From assembly GCA_035359995.1 (NCBI GenBank), contig DAORZT010000007.1:1-64000 (forward strand): a stretch of DNA of 64,000 bases, written 5' to 3'. Positions 16,150 to 24,138 of this stretch are shown here, piece after piece. The notes below the pieces were generated by a model that worked only from the letters and a program-made list of their open reading frames with translations, was not told where the DNA came from and made no database searches. Both the position numbers and the translations under genes were made by a program. Every line of letters begins with the position of its first letter. Positions within the stretch are counted from its first letter, which is position 1. Source of the DNA: JAKPCT01 sp029553165. Its GTDB lineage: Bacteria; Bacillota; UBA4882; UBA8346.

Positions 16150-16782
16150 TCAAGCTATCTTTATTTTCCCCTGCTCCATAAAGATAATCTGTCGAGCCAG
16201 CTTCTGGGCCTCCTGCCAATCATGGGTAACCACAACGATCGGGATTCGCCAAATCTGTTGCACGGCAATCAGTTCATCTTGGAGTTGCCTCCGGATGCCA
16301 CCATCTAAAGCTGACAACGGTTCATCAAGCAATAACATCTTCGGCTCGGCCATCAACGCCCGCGCCAAAGCGACCCGTTGTTGTTCACCACCTGAAAGTT
16401 GTCCCGGAGTACGTTTCAACAAAGGACTCAATTGAAACAATTCCAAAATTTTAGGATAGGTCTTCGCAACCAACGAACTCCCTTTTGGAGCACCATATAA
16501 AATATTATGTTCAACATCCATATGTTTAAAGAGGGCATAATCTTGAAACATCAATCCAATCCTACGTTGTTGCGGTTTTAAGTTCACTTTTAATTCCGAT
16601 GAAAAAAGTACCCGGTTATCGTGAGAGATTTGCCCCCAATCCGGACTAGTCAGACCGGCAATACACCTCAACAAGGTGGTTTTCCCACAACCAGACGGCC
16701 CGAAAAGCACCAAAATACCATTATTAAACTTAAACTCCACTCGCAGCAGAAACTCCGGTAGCTGTTTTTTTAATTGCGACAT
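16150..16782 (-). CDS. modC: Molybdate ABC transporter ATP-binding protein (short ModC)
   Basis: The 210-residue ATPase has Walker A GPSGCGKT (about 28-35), Q-loop FQDYALFKHM, signature LSGGEQQRVALARAL, Walker B MLLLDEP and H-loop VVTHDW. It ends right after the nucleotide-binding domain, so the C-terminal molybdate-sensing TOBE region found in ModC of about 350 residues is absent. Order modA-modB-modC identifies it as the energy unit of molybdate (or tungstate) uptake. The start is not firmly fixed: a good ribosome binding site next to the ATG is missing. Confidence 0.88.
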   Translation of the reverse strand: MSQLKKQLPEFLLRVEFKFNNGILVLFGPSGCGKTTLLRCIAGLTSPDWGQISHDNRVLFSSELKVNLKPQQRRIGLMFQDYALFKHMDVEHNILYGAPKGSSLVAKTYPKILELFQLSPLLKRTPGQLSGGEQQRVALARALMAEPKMLLLDEPLSALDGGIRRQLQDELIAVQQIWRIPIVVVTHDWQEAQKLARQIIFMEQGKIKIA

Positions 16783-16805
16783 CAAGCATTTCTAATCATC
16801 CTCAC

Positions 16806-17462
16806 TTAAGTCTGTTGTTTCAGCCAATGGTTGACCCCGTATATTAAACCAAACGTAACCAAACTGATTATCAACGCATACAGACCGGCTTTCGCAATCT
16901 CGTTACTCTCGGCAGCAAAAAAGATCGCGATGGGAATCGTTTGCGTCTTTCCAGGGATATTCCCGGCAATCATCGCTGTTGCTCCAAACTCACCCAAAGC
17001 CCGGGCAAAAGCCAGGACCACTCCCGAGATTATACCCGGAAATGCTGCCGGCAAAGTAACCGTCACAAAGATCTTTATTTCATTAGCATTGAGAGTCCGC
17101 GCCACTTCCTCCATTTTCCGGTCAACACTTAGAAAAGCCGCCTTGGCACTTTGATACATCAGTGGAAAAGCGACCGTTGCTGCCGCCAACACCGCTGCAC
17201 CTGATGTAAAGATCAGCTGAATCCCGAATTGTTCATAAAGGAAGGTACCGATCAATCCCCTCCGGCCAATTAGATAAAGCAGGATAAAACCGGTAACAAC
17301 CGGTGGCATCACCAATGGTAATGTCAATAAAGATTCGACAATCGACTTGCCAATGAAGTCACGCCGGGCCATCAAAAAGGCGATTGGTATTCCGACTAAC
17401 AGAACAATCCCCAGTGAAAGACCGGCAATCTTCAACGAAAGTATAACCGGTATCCAGTCCAC
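16806..17462 (-). CDS. modB: Molybdate ABC transporter permease
   Basis: The 218-residue protein has five or six membrane helices and the permease EAA-loop region EVARTLNANEIKIFVTVTLPAAFPGIISG. The motif ALGEFGATAMIAGNIPGKTQTIPIAIF is typical of ModB. It starts at GTG with GGAGG upstream, 15 bases after modA ends, and modC follows after 23 bases. It forms the channel of the molybdate importer with ModC as motor and ModA as binding protein. Confidence 0.93.
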   Translation of the reverse strand: MDWIPVILSLKIAGLSLGIVLLVGIPIAFLMARRDFIGKSIVESLLTLPLVMPPVVTGFILLYLIGRRGLIGTFLYEQFGIQLIFTSGAAVLAAATVAFPLMYQSAKAAFLSVDRKMEEVARTLNANEIKIFVTVTLPAAFPGIISGVVLAFARALGEFGATAMIAGNIPGKTQTIPIAIFFAAESNEIAKAGLYALIISLVTFGLIYGVNHWLKQQT

Positions 17463-17477
17463 AGCAATCAGCCTCCA

Positions 17478-18260
17478 TCACCAGGCAACCTTAAACCCAT
17501 ACTCTTCAAATACCCGTTTGCTCTCATCAGCCTGTAAAGCCTTTAAGAATCTCTGTGCTTCCTGATACTTCTTGGTAGTAGCAATTATCGCCACCGGATA
17601 GATGATCGGCTGATGCCAATCAGGCGCGGCAACCGCAACAATTTTTACCTTATCGCTGACAACCGTATCCGAAAAATAGACAATCCCCGCATCAACATTA
17701 CCGGATTCAACATATGTCAAAACTGCACGGACATTAGTCCCATAGATCACTTTTTGAGTAACCCGAGCCCAAATACCTAATTTACTCAAACACTGGTAGG
17801 CGTATTGACCTGCCGGAACCGATTCGGAAGCCCCGAGGGCGATCCGTTGAACAGCATCAGAGACCAAATCTTCAAAACTTTTAATCTTATTCTTTGATCC
17901 AACAGACACAATCAATACCAATTGATTCTTTAACAAGTTGGTTCTGGTCCCTTGTCTTAAGAGTTTTTTTGATTCCAAGCGATCCATCTCTTTCTCCGAC
18001 GCTGAAATAAAAACATCAACCGGAGCACCGTTTTCGATTTGGGCTTGTAATGATCCTGATGAACCAAAATTGAAATTTAATTTAATGTTTTGGTGTTTAC
18101 TCTCATACGTCTTGCCAATTTTGACCAGAGCGTCGGTTAAACTTGCAGCTGCTGAAATATTTAGCTCTACTTTTGGAGCAGCGTCAATACTTAAACCAAC
18201 AAGATTTGACACCATTAAGATCAATGTAACAAGCCATAAATTAATTATTATTCTTCTCAT
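17478..18260 (-). CDS. modA: Molybdate-binding periplasmic/extracellular protein
   Basis: The 260-residue protein has a signal peptide (hydrophobic 8-24) and a type II substrate-binding fold. Oxyanion-binding motifs typical of ModA are visible: ISAAASLTDALVKIG, FGSSGSLQAQIENGAPVDVFISAS and the C-terminal IIYPVAIIATTKKYQEAQRFLKAL. No lipobox cysteine is seen, so it may be held by its signal sequence or released. I start at the ATG at 18260, after GGAGGGTAAA; the in-frame TTG at 18272 is the beginning of that ribosome binding site. First gene of modABC, with a promoter at 18375-18403. Confidence 0.93.
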   Translation of the reverse strand: MRRIIINLWLVTLILMVSNLVGLSIDAAPKVELNISAAASLTDALVKIGKTYESKHQNIKLNFNFGSSGSLQAQIENGAPVDVFISASEKEMDRLESKKLLRQGTRTNLLKNQLVLIVSVGSKNKIKSFEDLVSDAVQRIALGASESVPAGQYAYQCLSKLGIWARVTQKVIYGTNVRAVLTYVESGNVDAGIVYFSDTVVSDKVKIVAVAAPDWHQPIIYPVAIIATTKKYQEAQRFLKALQADESKRVFEEYGFKVAW

Positions 18261-18374
18261 TTTACCCTCCAAATGTTATGTTTGTGTCATTATTTCGTCA
18301 GAACATATTCTCGGTATAAAGCAATGGCATTTTGTTTAAAACATCAAATCCTAAGTGATTAATCGATTAAACTC

Positions 18375-18403
18375 ATTATACTTAACACCCTGCTGTTTTT
18401 CAA
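18375..18403 (-). promoter_or_regulatory. Promoter of modABC with an upstream ModE-like half-site
   Basis: Reading leftward, TTGAAA (18403-18398), a 17-base spacer and TATAAT (18380-18375) form a strong housekeeping promoter, giving a leader of about 110 bases before modA. ATATAACG at 18417-18424, 13 bases upstream of the -35 box, matches one arm of the ModE operator known in other bacteria, but the second arm is not clear. Confidence 0.6.
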
Positions 18404-18429
18404 GTAACTGACATAAATATAACGTATAG

Positions 18430-18754
18430 TTAACATCTAGGGTGGATTCCGTTTAAATCTAATTATTAATTCATACTGTTTTGGAATCTAAGGGGAGGGA
18501 TTAAGAAAAGACTTTAAGAATTTAAAGCTGGTTGTCTCGAGGGTTAGTCTTTGTAAGAAGATAGATTAAACCTGGACCATTAAATCGAATGGATTAACGC
18601 TAAAAGACATATAGAAATATGTCACGATTACAATTATCAAGTTTAATTGGGGCGGAGTTAGCGAAACAAGTAAAAAAACATGAAGATTTACGGCAGGGTC
18701 AAAGATGCAGAATCGTTCTCACAACAGCAGCTTAGGTTGTTTTAGTAATAGCGA
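18430..18754. other. Intergenic region without a convincing gene
   Basis: About 325 bases lie between the mod promoter and a hypothetical gene. The only open frame is 38 codons at 18619-18735 (+), starting M-S-R-L-Q-L-S-S-L, without a ribosome binding site. It could be the remnant of a larger gene. No stable hairpin or known RNA motif was recognised. Confidence 0.4.
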
Positions 18755-19300
18755 TTATGCTTCGCCATTAATCATCAGATCAAAAACCACTTTTGTCTGA
18801 ATATCATACATAACATTAAAGAAATAAGCTCCACCATCATGTATCACCAGATAGTTTTTTATCCAGTTATCACGCATCTGATCATCTAATAAAGTTAGGA
18901 AATTACAGTAGAGCACCTTTCTCCCGTCAATAATCTTCCCCATATATTGCCGTTTGTAATTTGGGAGGTTAGCAAGCACAAATTGAAGTTTCTCGGCATC
19001 ACGTTCACTCGTCTGACTATGTCCGGCATTGTTTATTTGAGCTAAAAATTGGACCAACCCCTCCTCAAATTCTGCAACTAATGCTTCCGATGGTATCCAG
19101 TCACATACACGCGGGTCGGTCAAAATCACTCCTTCATATTGCAAAGTGGTTATAACTTCATTTGTGTTATTCATCCGTTTATCATCCTCAATTAAATTAT
19201 TTTGATTAGCAGCAGCAACAATCAAATTAACTACTATAAAAATTCCCAGAACCAAATTAATGATCAGAATCTTTTTCAAATCCCAAATATTTTTCTGCAT
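18755..19300 (-). CDS. Membrane-anchored protein of unknown function
   Basis: The 181-residue protein has a single N-terminal membrane anchor (about residues 9-31) and an extracytoplasmic domain with no motif I recognise. Notable patches are DPRVCDWIPSEALVAEFEEGLVQFL, QYMGKIIDGRKVLYCNFL and a C-terminal NYLVIHDGGAYFFNVMYDIQTK. The latter, strand-rich, looks like a small periplasmic sensor or inhibitor fold. The ATG at 19300 has GGAG 9 bases upstream; the frame stays open to 19375 but without a site there. It lies between the mod genes and a Dam-type methylase with no obvious partner. Confidence 0.7.
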   Translation of the reverse strand: MQKNIWDLKKILIINLVLGIFIVVNLIVAAANQNNLIEDDKRMNNTNEVITTLQYEGVILTDPRVCDWIPSEALVAEFEEGLVQFLAQINNAGHSQTSERDAEKLQFVLANLPNYKRQYMGKIIDGRKVLYCNFLTLLDDQMRDNWIKNYLVIHDGGAYFFNVMYDIQTKVVFDLMINGEA

Positions 19301-19438
19301 TATTATAATCTCCATAATCGAAATAAACCTGAACAACGATAAGTCCCAAATAAACTCGATGTTTGTTATTATCATATATTCAATTAATTCTTGTCGAGCA
19401 AAACAAATAAGAACACTATTAAAGCGATGTTTTCCATC

Positions 19439-20269
19439 TCAATAATTCATGATTAAAACTTCGGCAACCTTGCCTCTACCGTCCGCTTTGGAATTAATCG
19501 CCCGATTGGCGGTGACGGTCACAATCTTATAGTTCCGGTATAATTCATAGATAAATTCCGTTGCCGAATTACTCAACAATACGAAACAACCCTTTTGATC
19601 TAAAGTCTTAAAATGATCCCGCAACCGTACCTGCTCTTCTCTGCCGAAACCACTTAAATTGTAACCAGTAAACGAAGCCGTATTCGAAACCGGGTCATAC
19701 GGCGGATCAAAATAAATAAAGTCCCCTGCTTGCGCTTCCCCCGTCGCTTCCGCAAAATCAGTATTCAAAATCTTTATATCATTCTGATTGAGATAACTAC
19801 TTATTGACCTAAGCAAACCTTCATCAACTATTCTCGGGTTTTTATATCTTCCAAAAGGCACATTATATTGCCCCTCACTATTGACCCGGAACAATCCATT
19901 ATAGCAGGTTTTATTTAAATAAATAATCCGTGAAGCACGCTCAACTGCCGACATCCCGTTGAATTGAGGTTGCCGGTCCAAGTCACGAATTTGATAATAA
20001 TAATCAACATCATTACAGTGTTTCGCCAAATCAATCAACAATTCATCGAGATTTTCCTTGATAATTCGATAACAATTGATCAATTCCGAATTAAGATCAT
20101 TAATAACCGCCTTTTCAGGACGGATATCAAACAACAATGCACCTGCACCGACAAATGGTTCATAATAAGTTGCAAACTGTTTCGGAAGATATGCTCTAAT
20201 GCTTGACAGGAGTTGCCGTTTACCTCCGGCCCATTTTAAAAATGGTTGCAAGCGCAATTCTTGTTCCAT
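19439..20269 (-). CDS. Dam-type DNA adenine methylase (orphan)
   Basis: The 276-residue D12-class N6-adenine methyltransferase has the SAM-binding motif FLKWAGGKRQLL (9-20) with YYEPFVGAGALLF (38-50). The catalytic motif is IYFDPPYDP (about 175-183) and SNSATEFIYELY lies near the end. Similar enzymes methylate GATC, but specificity cannot be read from the sequence. GAGGTGAG precedes the ATG. No restriction endonuclease gene flanks it, so it is either a solitary regulatory methylase or the remainder of a restriction-modification system. It is divergent from the Crp-like gene. Confidence 0.9.
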   Translation of the reverse strand: MEQELRLQPFLKWAGGKRQLLSSIRAYLPKQFATYYEPFVGAGALLFDIRPEKAVINDLNSELINCYRIIKENLDELLIDLAKHCNDVDYYYQIRDLDRQPQFNGMSAVERASRIIYLNKTCYNGLFRVNSEGQYNVPFGRYKNPRIVDEGLLRSISSYLNQNDIKILNTDFAEATGEAQAGDFIYFDPPYDPVSNTASFTGYNLSGFGREEQVRLRDHFKTLDQKGCFVLLSNSATEFIYELYRNYKIVTVTANRAINSKADGRGKVAEVLIMNY

Positions 20270-20367
20270 TAACTCACCTCAAATTACCTACTACAATTGT
20301 CTTCATTTTATCATCATCATTTTCTAGTGTCTATACTACAACTAAGGTTAATAAAAATGTTTTGCTT

Positions 20368-20395
20368 TGTCCTGTCAATCAAGCATGCTATAATT
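20368..20395 (+). promoter_or_regulatory. Promoter of the Crp/Fnr-like gene
   Basis: TTGTCC (20368-20373), a 16-base spacer and TATAAT (20390-20395) lie 41 bases before the ATG at 20437, with AAAGGAA in between as ribosome binding site. Confidence 0.55.
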
Positions 20396-20436
20396 AATCC
20401 ACTGACCATTCCAGTCTGAAAAGGAATTTAAAGACC

Positions 20437-20703
20437 ATGATCAATAATAAAAACATTTTAAAAACCTATTTAATCAAACTTCAACTGCGAGAAGATCTAA
20501 TCGAACAACTTTTAAACTATTTAAAACAAAGTCTTACCACCGAAAAACATTTTTTGCCCATGCCGGAGAAACATGTGACAAAATTGGGTTTATTATTGAA
20601 GGTTTATTTTATATGTATCTCTATAAAGATGATGGTACAATTTTTACTAAGGACTTTATTCAACCAAATAACTTTTTACTTGCAACATTCGATCCCAAAC
20701 TAG
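20437..20703 (+). CDS. Crp/Fnr-family regulator, N-terminal part (frameshifted)
   Basis: The first 38-40 codons (to about 20550) give the start of a Crp-like cyclic-nucleotide-binding fold, ending in SLTTEKH. After that this frame turns to low-complexity residues, while the -1 frame gives FFAHAGETCDKIGFIIEGLFYMYLYKDDG, the classic beta-roll sequence. The break maps to the six-T run 20550-20555: a seventh T, or a -1 slip on T-TTT-TTG, restores one 193-residue protein from 20437 to 21017. AAAGGAA and a good promoter precede the start, so the gene is expressed-looking rather than decayed. Confidence 0.7.
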   Translation: MINNKNILKTYLIKLQLREDLIEQLLNYLKQSLTTEKHFLPMPEKHVTKLGLLLKVYFICISIKMMVQFLLRTLFNQITFYLQHSIPN

Positions 20704-21017
20704 AAAGTGCTATAAACCTCCAAGCAATTACCGACAGTATTGTCGCGGAAGCAAAATACTCCGATATCCAACAACTCTGTCTCGAAAACCCGGATTTTGA
20801 ATTATCGTGCAGAAAAGGCATTGAAAACAGAGTAAATGAAATCCATCAACGAATTGAATCATTCGCAACAACCGATTCCAAAGAACGCTACCTCCAATTT
20901 AAAAAAGAGTACGGCAAGGTTGAAGCTTTAATTCCCCAACATCTAATAGCTTCCTATTTAGGAATAACTCCCACGCAATTAAGCCGAATTCGTAAATCTA
21001 TCAACATATGTAAATGA
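20613..21017 (+). CDS. Crp/Fnr-family regulator, remainder of the frameshifted gene
   Basis: This frame is open from about 20541 and carries most of the cNMP-binding domain (GETCDKIGFIIEGLF upstream of the nominal ATG, then YLYKDDGTIFTKDF and a long linking helix). It ends with a C-terminal HTH, PQHLIASYLGITPTQLSRIRKS. The HTH has the usual Crp arrangement. The residues that contact cAMP in E. coli Crp are not evident, so the ligand may be something else. No ribosome binding site stands at 20613, which supports treating it as part of the gene that begins at 20437. An ATC-hydrolase-like gene follows 58 bases later and may be its target (inference). Confidence 0.75.
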   Translation: MYLYKDDGTIFTKDFIQPNNFLLATFDPKLESAINLQAITDSIVAEAKYSDIQQLCLENPDFELSCRKGIENRVNEIHQRIESFATTDSKERYLQFKKEYGKVEALIPQHLIASYLGITPTQLSRIRKSINICK

Positions 21018-21075
21018 ACAATTATTCCTTCTCAAGTAAAATAGATCTTAATTGAATAATTTGGGGAGGAATTAG

Positions 21076-21561
21076 ATGATGAATCAAACCAATAACACGC
21101 CAGAATCACTTATCCAACGAATTACTTGGCTAAACCGATATCACACTCAAGATAAAGTGGACCTCTTTAATGCTTTTAGAGAATCTTTTGGTCCGAAGGT
21201 GGCCGAGGTTTTTGAACAGGTTGAAGCAGAAAAAGCACACCGGGAGTGGAGTAATATCGCTATTCAAACTGGCAAAAATTCAATTGAAGATCTAATCAGT
21301 TTATTATGGGAACCGTTGCGGGCTAAAGGTTTTGAATTCACTTATGAAATAAAGCCAGATGGAGTACAATTTAAGTGTACCAAGTGTCCGATCTATGATT
21401 TGGCAATCGAAATAAACGCTACAGAATGGTTATATCACCACACATGTTGTTCTGACCCACACATTGTCGAAGGTTTTAATCCAAAAATCGGATTGCGACG
21501 CACCAAAACCTTAATGCAAGGTGCCGACTGTTGCGATCATTTCTATTTTATTAAAGAATAA
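21076..21561 (+). CDS. L-2-amino-thiazoline-4-carboxylate hydrolase-like protein
   Basis: The 161-residue protein matches the small ATC-hydrolase-like family: a helical N-terminal part, then VQFKCTKCPIYDLA, YHHTCCSDPHIVEGFNPKIGL and the C-terminal RTKTLMQGADCCDHFYF with paired cysteines. The founding enzyme opens the thiazoline ring in cysteine synthesis. Most homologues, including those next to transcription regulators, are untested. GGGGAGG lies 5 bases before the ATG-ATG start. It follows the Crp-like gene and ends in a shared terminator. Confidence 0.75.
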   Translation: MMNQTNNTPESLIQRITWLNRYHTQDKVDLFNAFRESFGPKVAEVFEQVEAEKAHREWSNIAIQTGKNSIEDLISLLWEPLRAKGFEFTYEIKPDGVQFKCTKCPIYDLAIEINATEWLYHHTCCSDPHIVEGFNPKIGLRRTKTLMQGADCCDHFYFIKE

Positions 21562-21581
21562 GTATAACAAAGTATGAAAAT

Positions 21582-21610
21582 AAAACCGTTGTTTAAACTT
21601 CAACGGTTTT
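21582..21610. terminator. Bidirectional Rho-independent terminator
   Basis: AAAACCGTTG (21582-21591) and CAACGGTTTT (21601-21610) pair over 10 bp with a 9-base loop. The A-rich and T-rich flanks let it work for both the rightward ATC-hydrolase-like gene and the leftward HtrA gene. Confidence 0.85.
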
Positions 21611-21628
21611 ATCTCCTAACTAATATTT

Positions 21629-22813
21629 TTATCGCGCTTCAGAAAAGGTTAAATTCAACCCCACTTTACGATTGTTACGAACTACAACCACTTTTACCTT
21701 ATCACCGGCTTTATAGCGCATTTTAACAGCATTCAACTGCCTCATCGTCATGATTCGTTGTCCCGCCATACTGATTAAAATATCATTTTTCTTGATACCT
21801 GCTTTGGCAGCCCCAGTATTCGGTGTAACATCGGCAATATAGATCCCTTCCGGCAAATTATAACGCCTAGCGATCTCCTTGGGAATCTCCTGACCACTAA
21901 CGCCAATATAAGGTCTCCCCCTGACATAACCATGTTTCATCAACTCCTCAACAATTGGCCTTGCGTTGTTGATTGGAATCGCAAATCCTAATCCTTCTAC
22001 TCCAGAGACGGAGATCTTAATTGTATTTACCCCAACTACCTTACCGTTTTCATCAACCAAAGCACCGCCACTGTTACCCGGATTAATCGCAGCATCGGTC
22101 TGAATCAGTTCCAACTCCCGATCCTGTAGCATTATCGTCCGGTTAAGCGCGCTAATCACTCCACTGGTAACCGAACCGGCAAACTCCAATCCCAAAGGAT
22201 TCCCTATCGCCACCGCCAAAGCACCGACTTTAAGCTGATCTGAATCACCTAATTCGGCTACCGGCAGATTACGGAGGTTGACTTTGATAACTGCCAGATC
22301 ATTTAAAGAATCTCCTCCGACAAATGTAGCTGTTGCTTTACGTTTGTCTGGCAAAAATACTTCCAATAACACCTTCCCTTTGGGATTATTCCGCGGATCG
22401 GCCGCCTGAACAACATGGTAATTGGTCATAATATAGCCTTGTTCTGTTATAATAATTCCCGAACCCTCAGCACGATTTTTCCCTCCACCCCCAAATAATT
22501 GATCAACCGGAGCCTGTACCGTTGTCCGGATGCCAACAATTGACGGCCCTACTTTCTCGGCAATTTGGACCACTGACAATTTATCACCGGCCTGAGCCGC
22601 ATTTAAAAGGCGATCATTTTTAAGGGGATTGAGCCGTTGCTCATCAGGTGTAACCTCTTGTTTTAATTTACTGATATAGTTGCCGGATAATATTCCACCG
22701 ACAGTAAGCCCGGTTATTACCACTGTTAATATCATCAAAAACAAGACTTTTCTGGTTCCATATCTCTTCTTCCAGAACTTCTTCCAGGCTAATCTCCGAT
22801 TATCTGTCTCCAT
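21629..22813 (-). CDS. HtrA/DegP-like membrane-anchored serine protease
   Basis: The 394-residue protein has a cytoplasmic N-terminus, one membrane helix (about 24-46), a trypsin-like domain with the triad His133 (MTNYHVV), Asp172 (NDLAVIKV) and Ser248 (NPGNSGGAL), and one PDZ domain (about 295-392). This is the normal architecture of Bacillota HtrA proteins, which degrade misfolded proteins outside the membrane. GAAAGGAA precedes the ATG. It is monocistronic with a convergent shared terminator. No CssR-type operator was recognised upstream. Confidence 0.94.
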   Translation of the reverse strand: METDNRRLAWKKFWKKRYGTRKVLFLMILTVVITGLTVGGILSGNYISKLKQEVTPDEQRLNPLKNDRLLNAAQAGDKLSVVQIAEKVGPSIVGIRTTVQAPVDQLFGGGGKNRAEGSGIIITEQGYIMTNYHVVQAADPRNNPKGKVLLEVFLPDKRKATATFVGGDSLNDLAVIKVNLRNLPVAELGDSDQLKVGALAVAIGNPLGLEFAGSVTSGVISALNRTIMLQDRELELIQTDAAINPGNSGGALVDENGKVVGVNTIKISVSGVEGLGFAIPINNARPIVEELMKHGYVRGRPYIGVSGQEIPKEIARRYNLPEGIYIADVTPNTGAAKAGIKKNDILISMAGQRIMTMRQLNAVKMRYKAGDKVKVVVVRNNRKVGLNLTFSEAR

Positions 22814-22951
22814 ATGAATGTTCCTTTCGAAAACTCTTTTAGTCTAACGCATTTAGATTTCCCAATTGAACATTCATTTATAAACTAATTTTATTTTGCA
22901 GTGACTTTTGTTGCTTTCAGAATACTTTTACAGAATTAATTTGAAAACAAT

Positions 22952-22979
22952 AAAAAATTCCGACAACATCTTATCGGAA
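22952..22979 (-). terminator. Terminator after the split permease genes
   Basis: Leftward, TTCCGA (22979-22974) pairs with TCGGAA (22963-22958) around a 10-base loop and is followed by TTTTTTA. It ends the 23-26 kb gene cluster. Confidence 0.7.
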
Positions 22980-23041
22980 ATAGTTTTCGACAGGTTAACA
23001 GTTATCATCAGCCCTAATGAAATTCTAAAACCTCCGGAAGA

Positions 23042-23575
23042 TTATAACTTTTCAGCCTTCTGATAAACCCTGGCTTGCTCCGCTTCAGGGACCAGCTTAC
23101 AGATCAACCACGCAATTATAATGATCCCAGGAATATCTACTACTAGCCTGGTTAGAGCAAAACGCCCACCTAAGGATGTCCATTCAAAGAGAAACATCGG
23201 GATCTTCGTTGTTGACCAAGCCCCCAGAAAGATCAAAATATTGGAGAGACTGACTCCCTTCTTTAAAAACACTCCGGCAACCGGGAAGGCGCCATATAGC
23301 GGACCGGCCGCAGCCGAACCAAGCAAAACAGCCAGGACAACTCCTTTCAATCCTGAACCTTCACCCATATGCCTGACCATCGTCTCTTTGGGCACCCAGA
23401 CATCTAACAATCCCAACAAAATAAATACCGGTGGAATCACCAGCAACATCTCCTTCAAACTTGAAGCCATAATTCCGAGTGCTTTAATTTCCTTAGGATG
23501 ATCAACCAACATAACACCAATTAAAATCATGAGCATCACCAGGAAGAAACGAAACCGCTTCAGAAGATCTTTCAT
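23042..23575 (-). CDS. Permease, second half (DUF318/ArsP-like)
   Basis: The 177-residue protein has about five membrane helices. It contains a glycine-rich segment SAAAGPLYGAFPVAGVFLKKGVSLSNILIFLGAWSTTKIPMFLFEW, typical of the DUF318 permease family, in which each half carries one such motif. It is translationally coupled to the preceding gene by an ATGA overlap at 23575-23572, which fixes the ATG start. Family members export organoarsenicals or serve as uncharacterised permeases; here the substrate is unknown. The two halves probably form a heterodimer. Confidence 0.82.
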   Translation of the reverse strand: MKDLLKRFRFFLVMLMILIGVMLVDHPKEIKALGIMASSLKEMLLVIPPVFILLGLLDVWVPKETMVRHMGEGSGLKGVVLAVLLGSAAAGPLYGAFPVAGVFLKKGVSLSNILIFLGAWSTTKIPMFLFEWTSLGGRFALTRLVVDIPGIIIIAWLICKLVPEAEQARVYQKAEKL

Positions 23576-24138
23576 CGCACCACCATCCCAATCACCCAAG
23601 CAACCACAAATGAGAAGACAAAAGCGGTTAAATTACGATAAACCGCGACCTTCTTGCCAAAATACTTAATCTCTACAGGCATCGTCGCTACGCCAACCAT
23701 CATTAGGGTGGAGATGAAAGCGGCGATTTGCGTTAATCCCGCTCCATTCTTTAACAGCATTGCTGCAGTAGGAAAAGCTACAAATCCGGGGATTAAAGTG
23801 ACTGAACCTACCACAGCTGCCACTAGCACTCCCCACCAGCCTGAATCTTTTCCTAAAATCCGGCCAATCGTTGGTGCATCTAGATAGGCAAGCAATACCC
23901 CGATCAATACCAATACTCCCAATAACTGTGGTAAAATAGTATCAAATGCTTTCCAGGCCTTGATTAAGGCGGCAACGGTTTTCTGGCGATCATTTGCCCA
24001 CGAACCAATCAACGCAATCACAGCCAGCAAATATAGGATTAACGCAAACAAGACAACACCTCTTCTTACATTAAAACCCCGCTCAAATCTTATCTTGAGA
24101 ACTAGTGAATAACTTAGTTCGCTCTTTTTCGCAACCAT
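23572..24138 (-). CDS. Permease, first half (DUF318/ArsP-like)
   Basis: The 188-residue protein has about five membrane helices and the half-permease motif VGSVTLIPGFVAFPTAAMLLKNGAGLTQIAAFISTLMMVGVATMPVEIKYFG, which parallels the one in the downstream gene. The two genes together equal one full DUF318 permease. The start is uncertain: ATG at 24138 overlaps the previous gene by 25 bases, and the first membrane helix begins only around residue 28. It couples to its partner by ATGA. The neighbouring methyltransferase and MarR regulator recall metalloid or xenobiotic resistance loci, but no arsenic-specific gene is present. Confidence 0.8.
   Translation of the reverse strand: MVAKKSELSYSLVLKIRFERGFNVRRGVVLFALILYLLAVIALIGSWANDRQKTVAALIKAWKAFDTILPQLLGVLVLIGVLLAYLDAPTIGRILGKDSGWWGVLVAAVVGSVTLIPGFVAFPTAAMLLKNGAGLTQIAAFISTLMMVGVATMPVEIKYFGKKVAVYRNLTAFVFSFVVAWVIGMVVR

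Noticed and set aside
18619..18735. 38-codon open frame starting M-S-R-L-Q-L-S-S-L between modA and a hypothetical gene
   Set aside because: It has no ribosome binding site or promoter nearby. It could be a fragment of an older gene, so I mention it only in the intergenic entry.
20541..20560. Programmed frameshifting as the default explanation of the Crp break
   Set aside because: The T-TTT-TTG sequence could slip, but there is no stimulatory stem-loop visible directly downstream, and simple base loss in a T-run is more likely.
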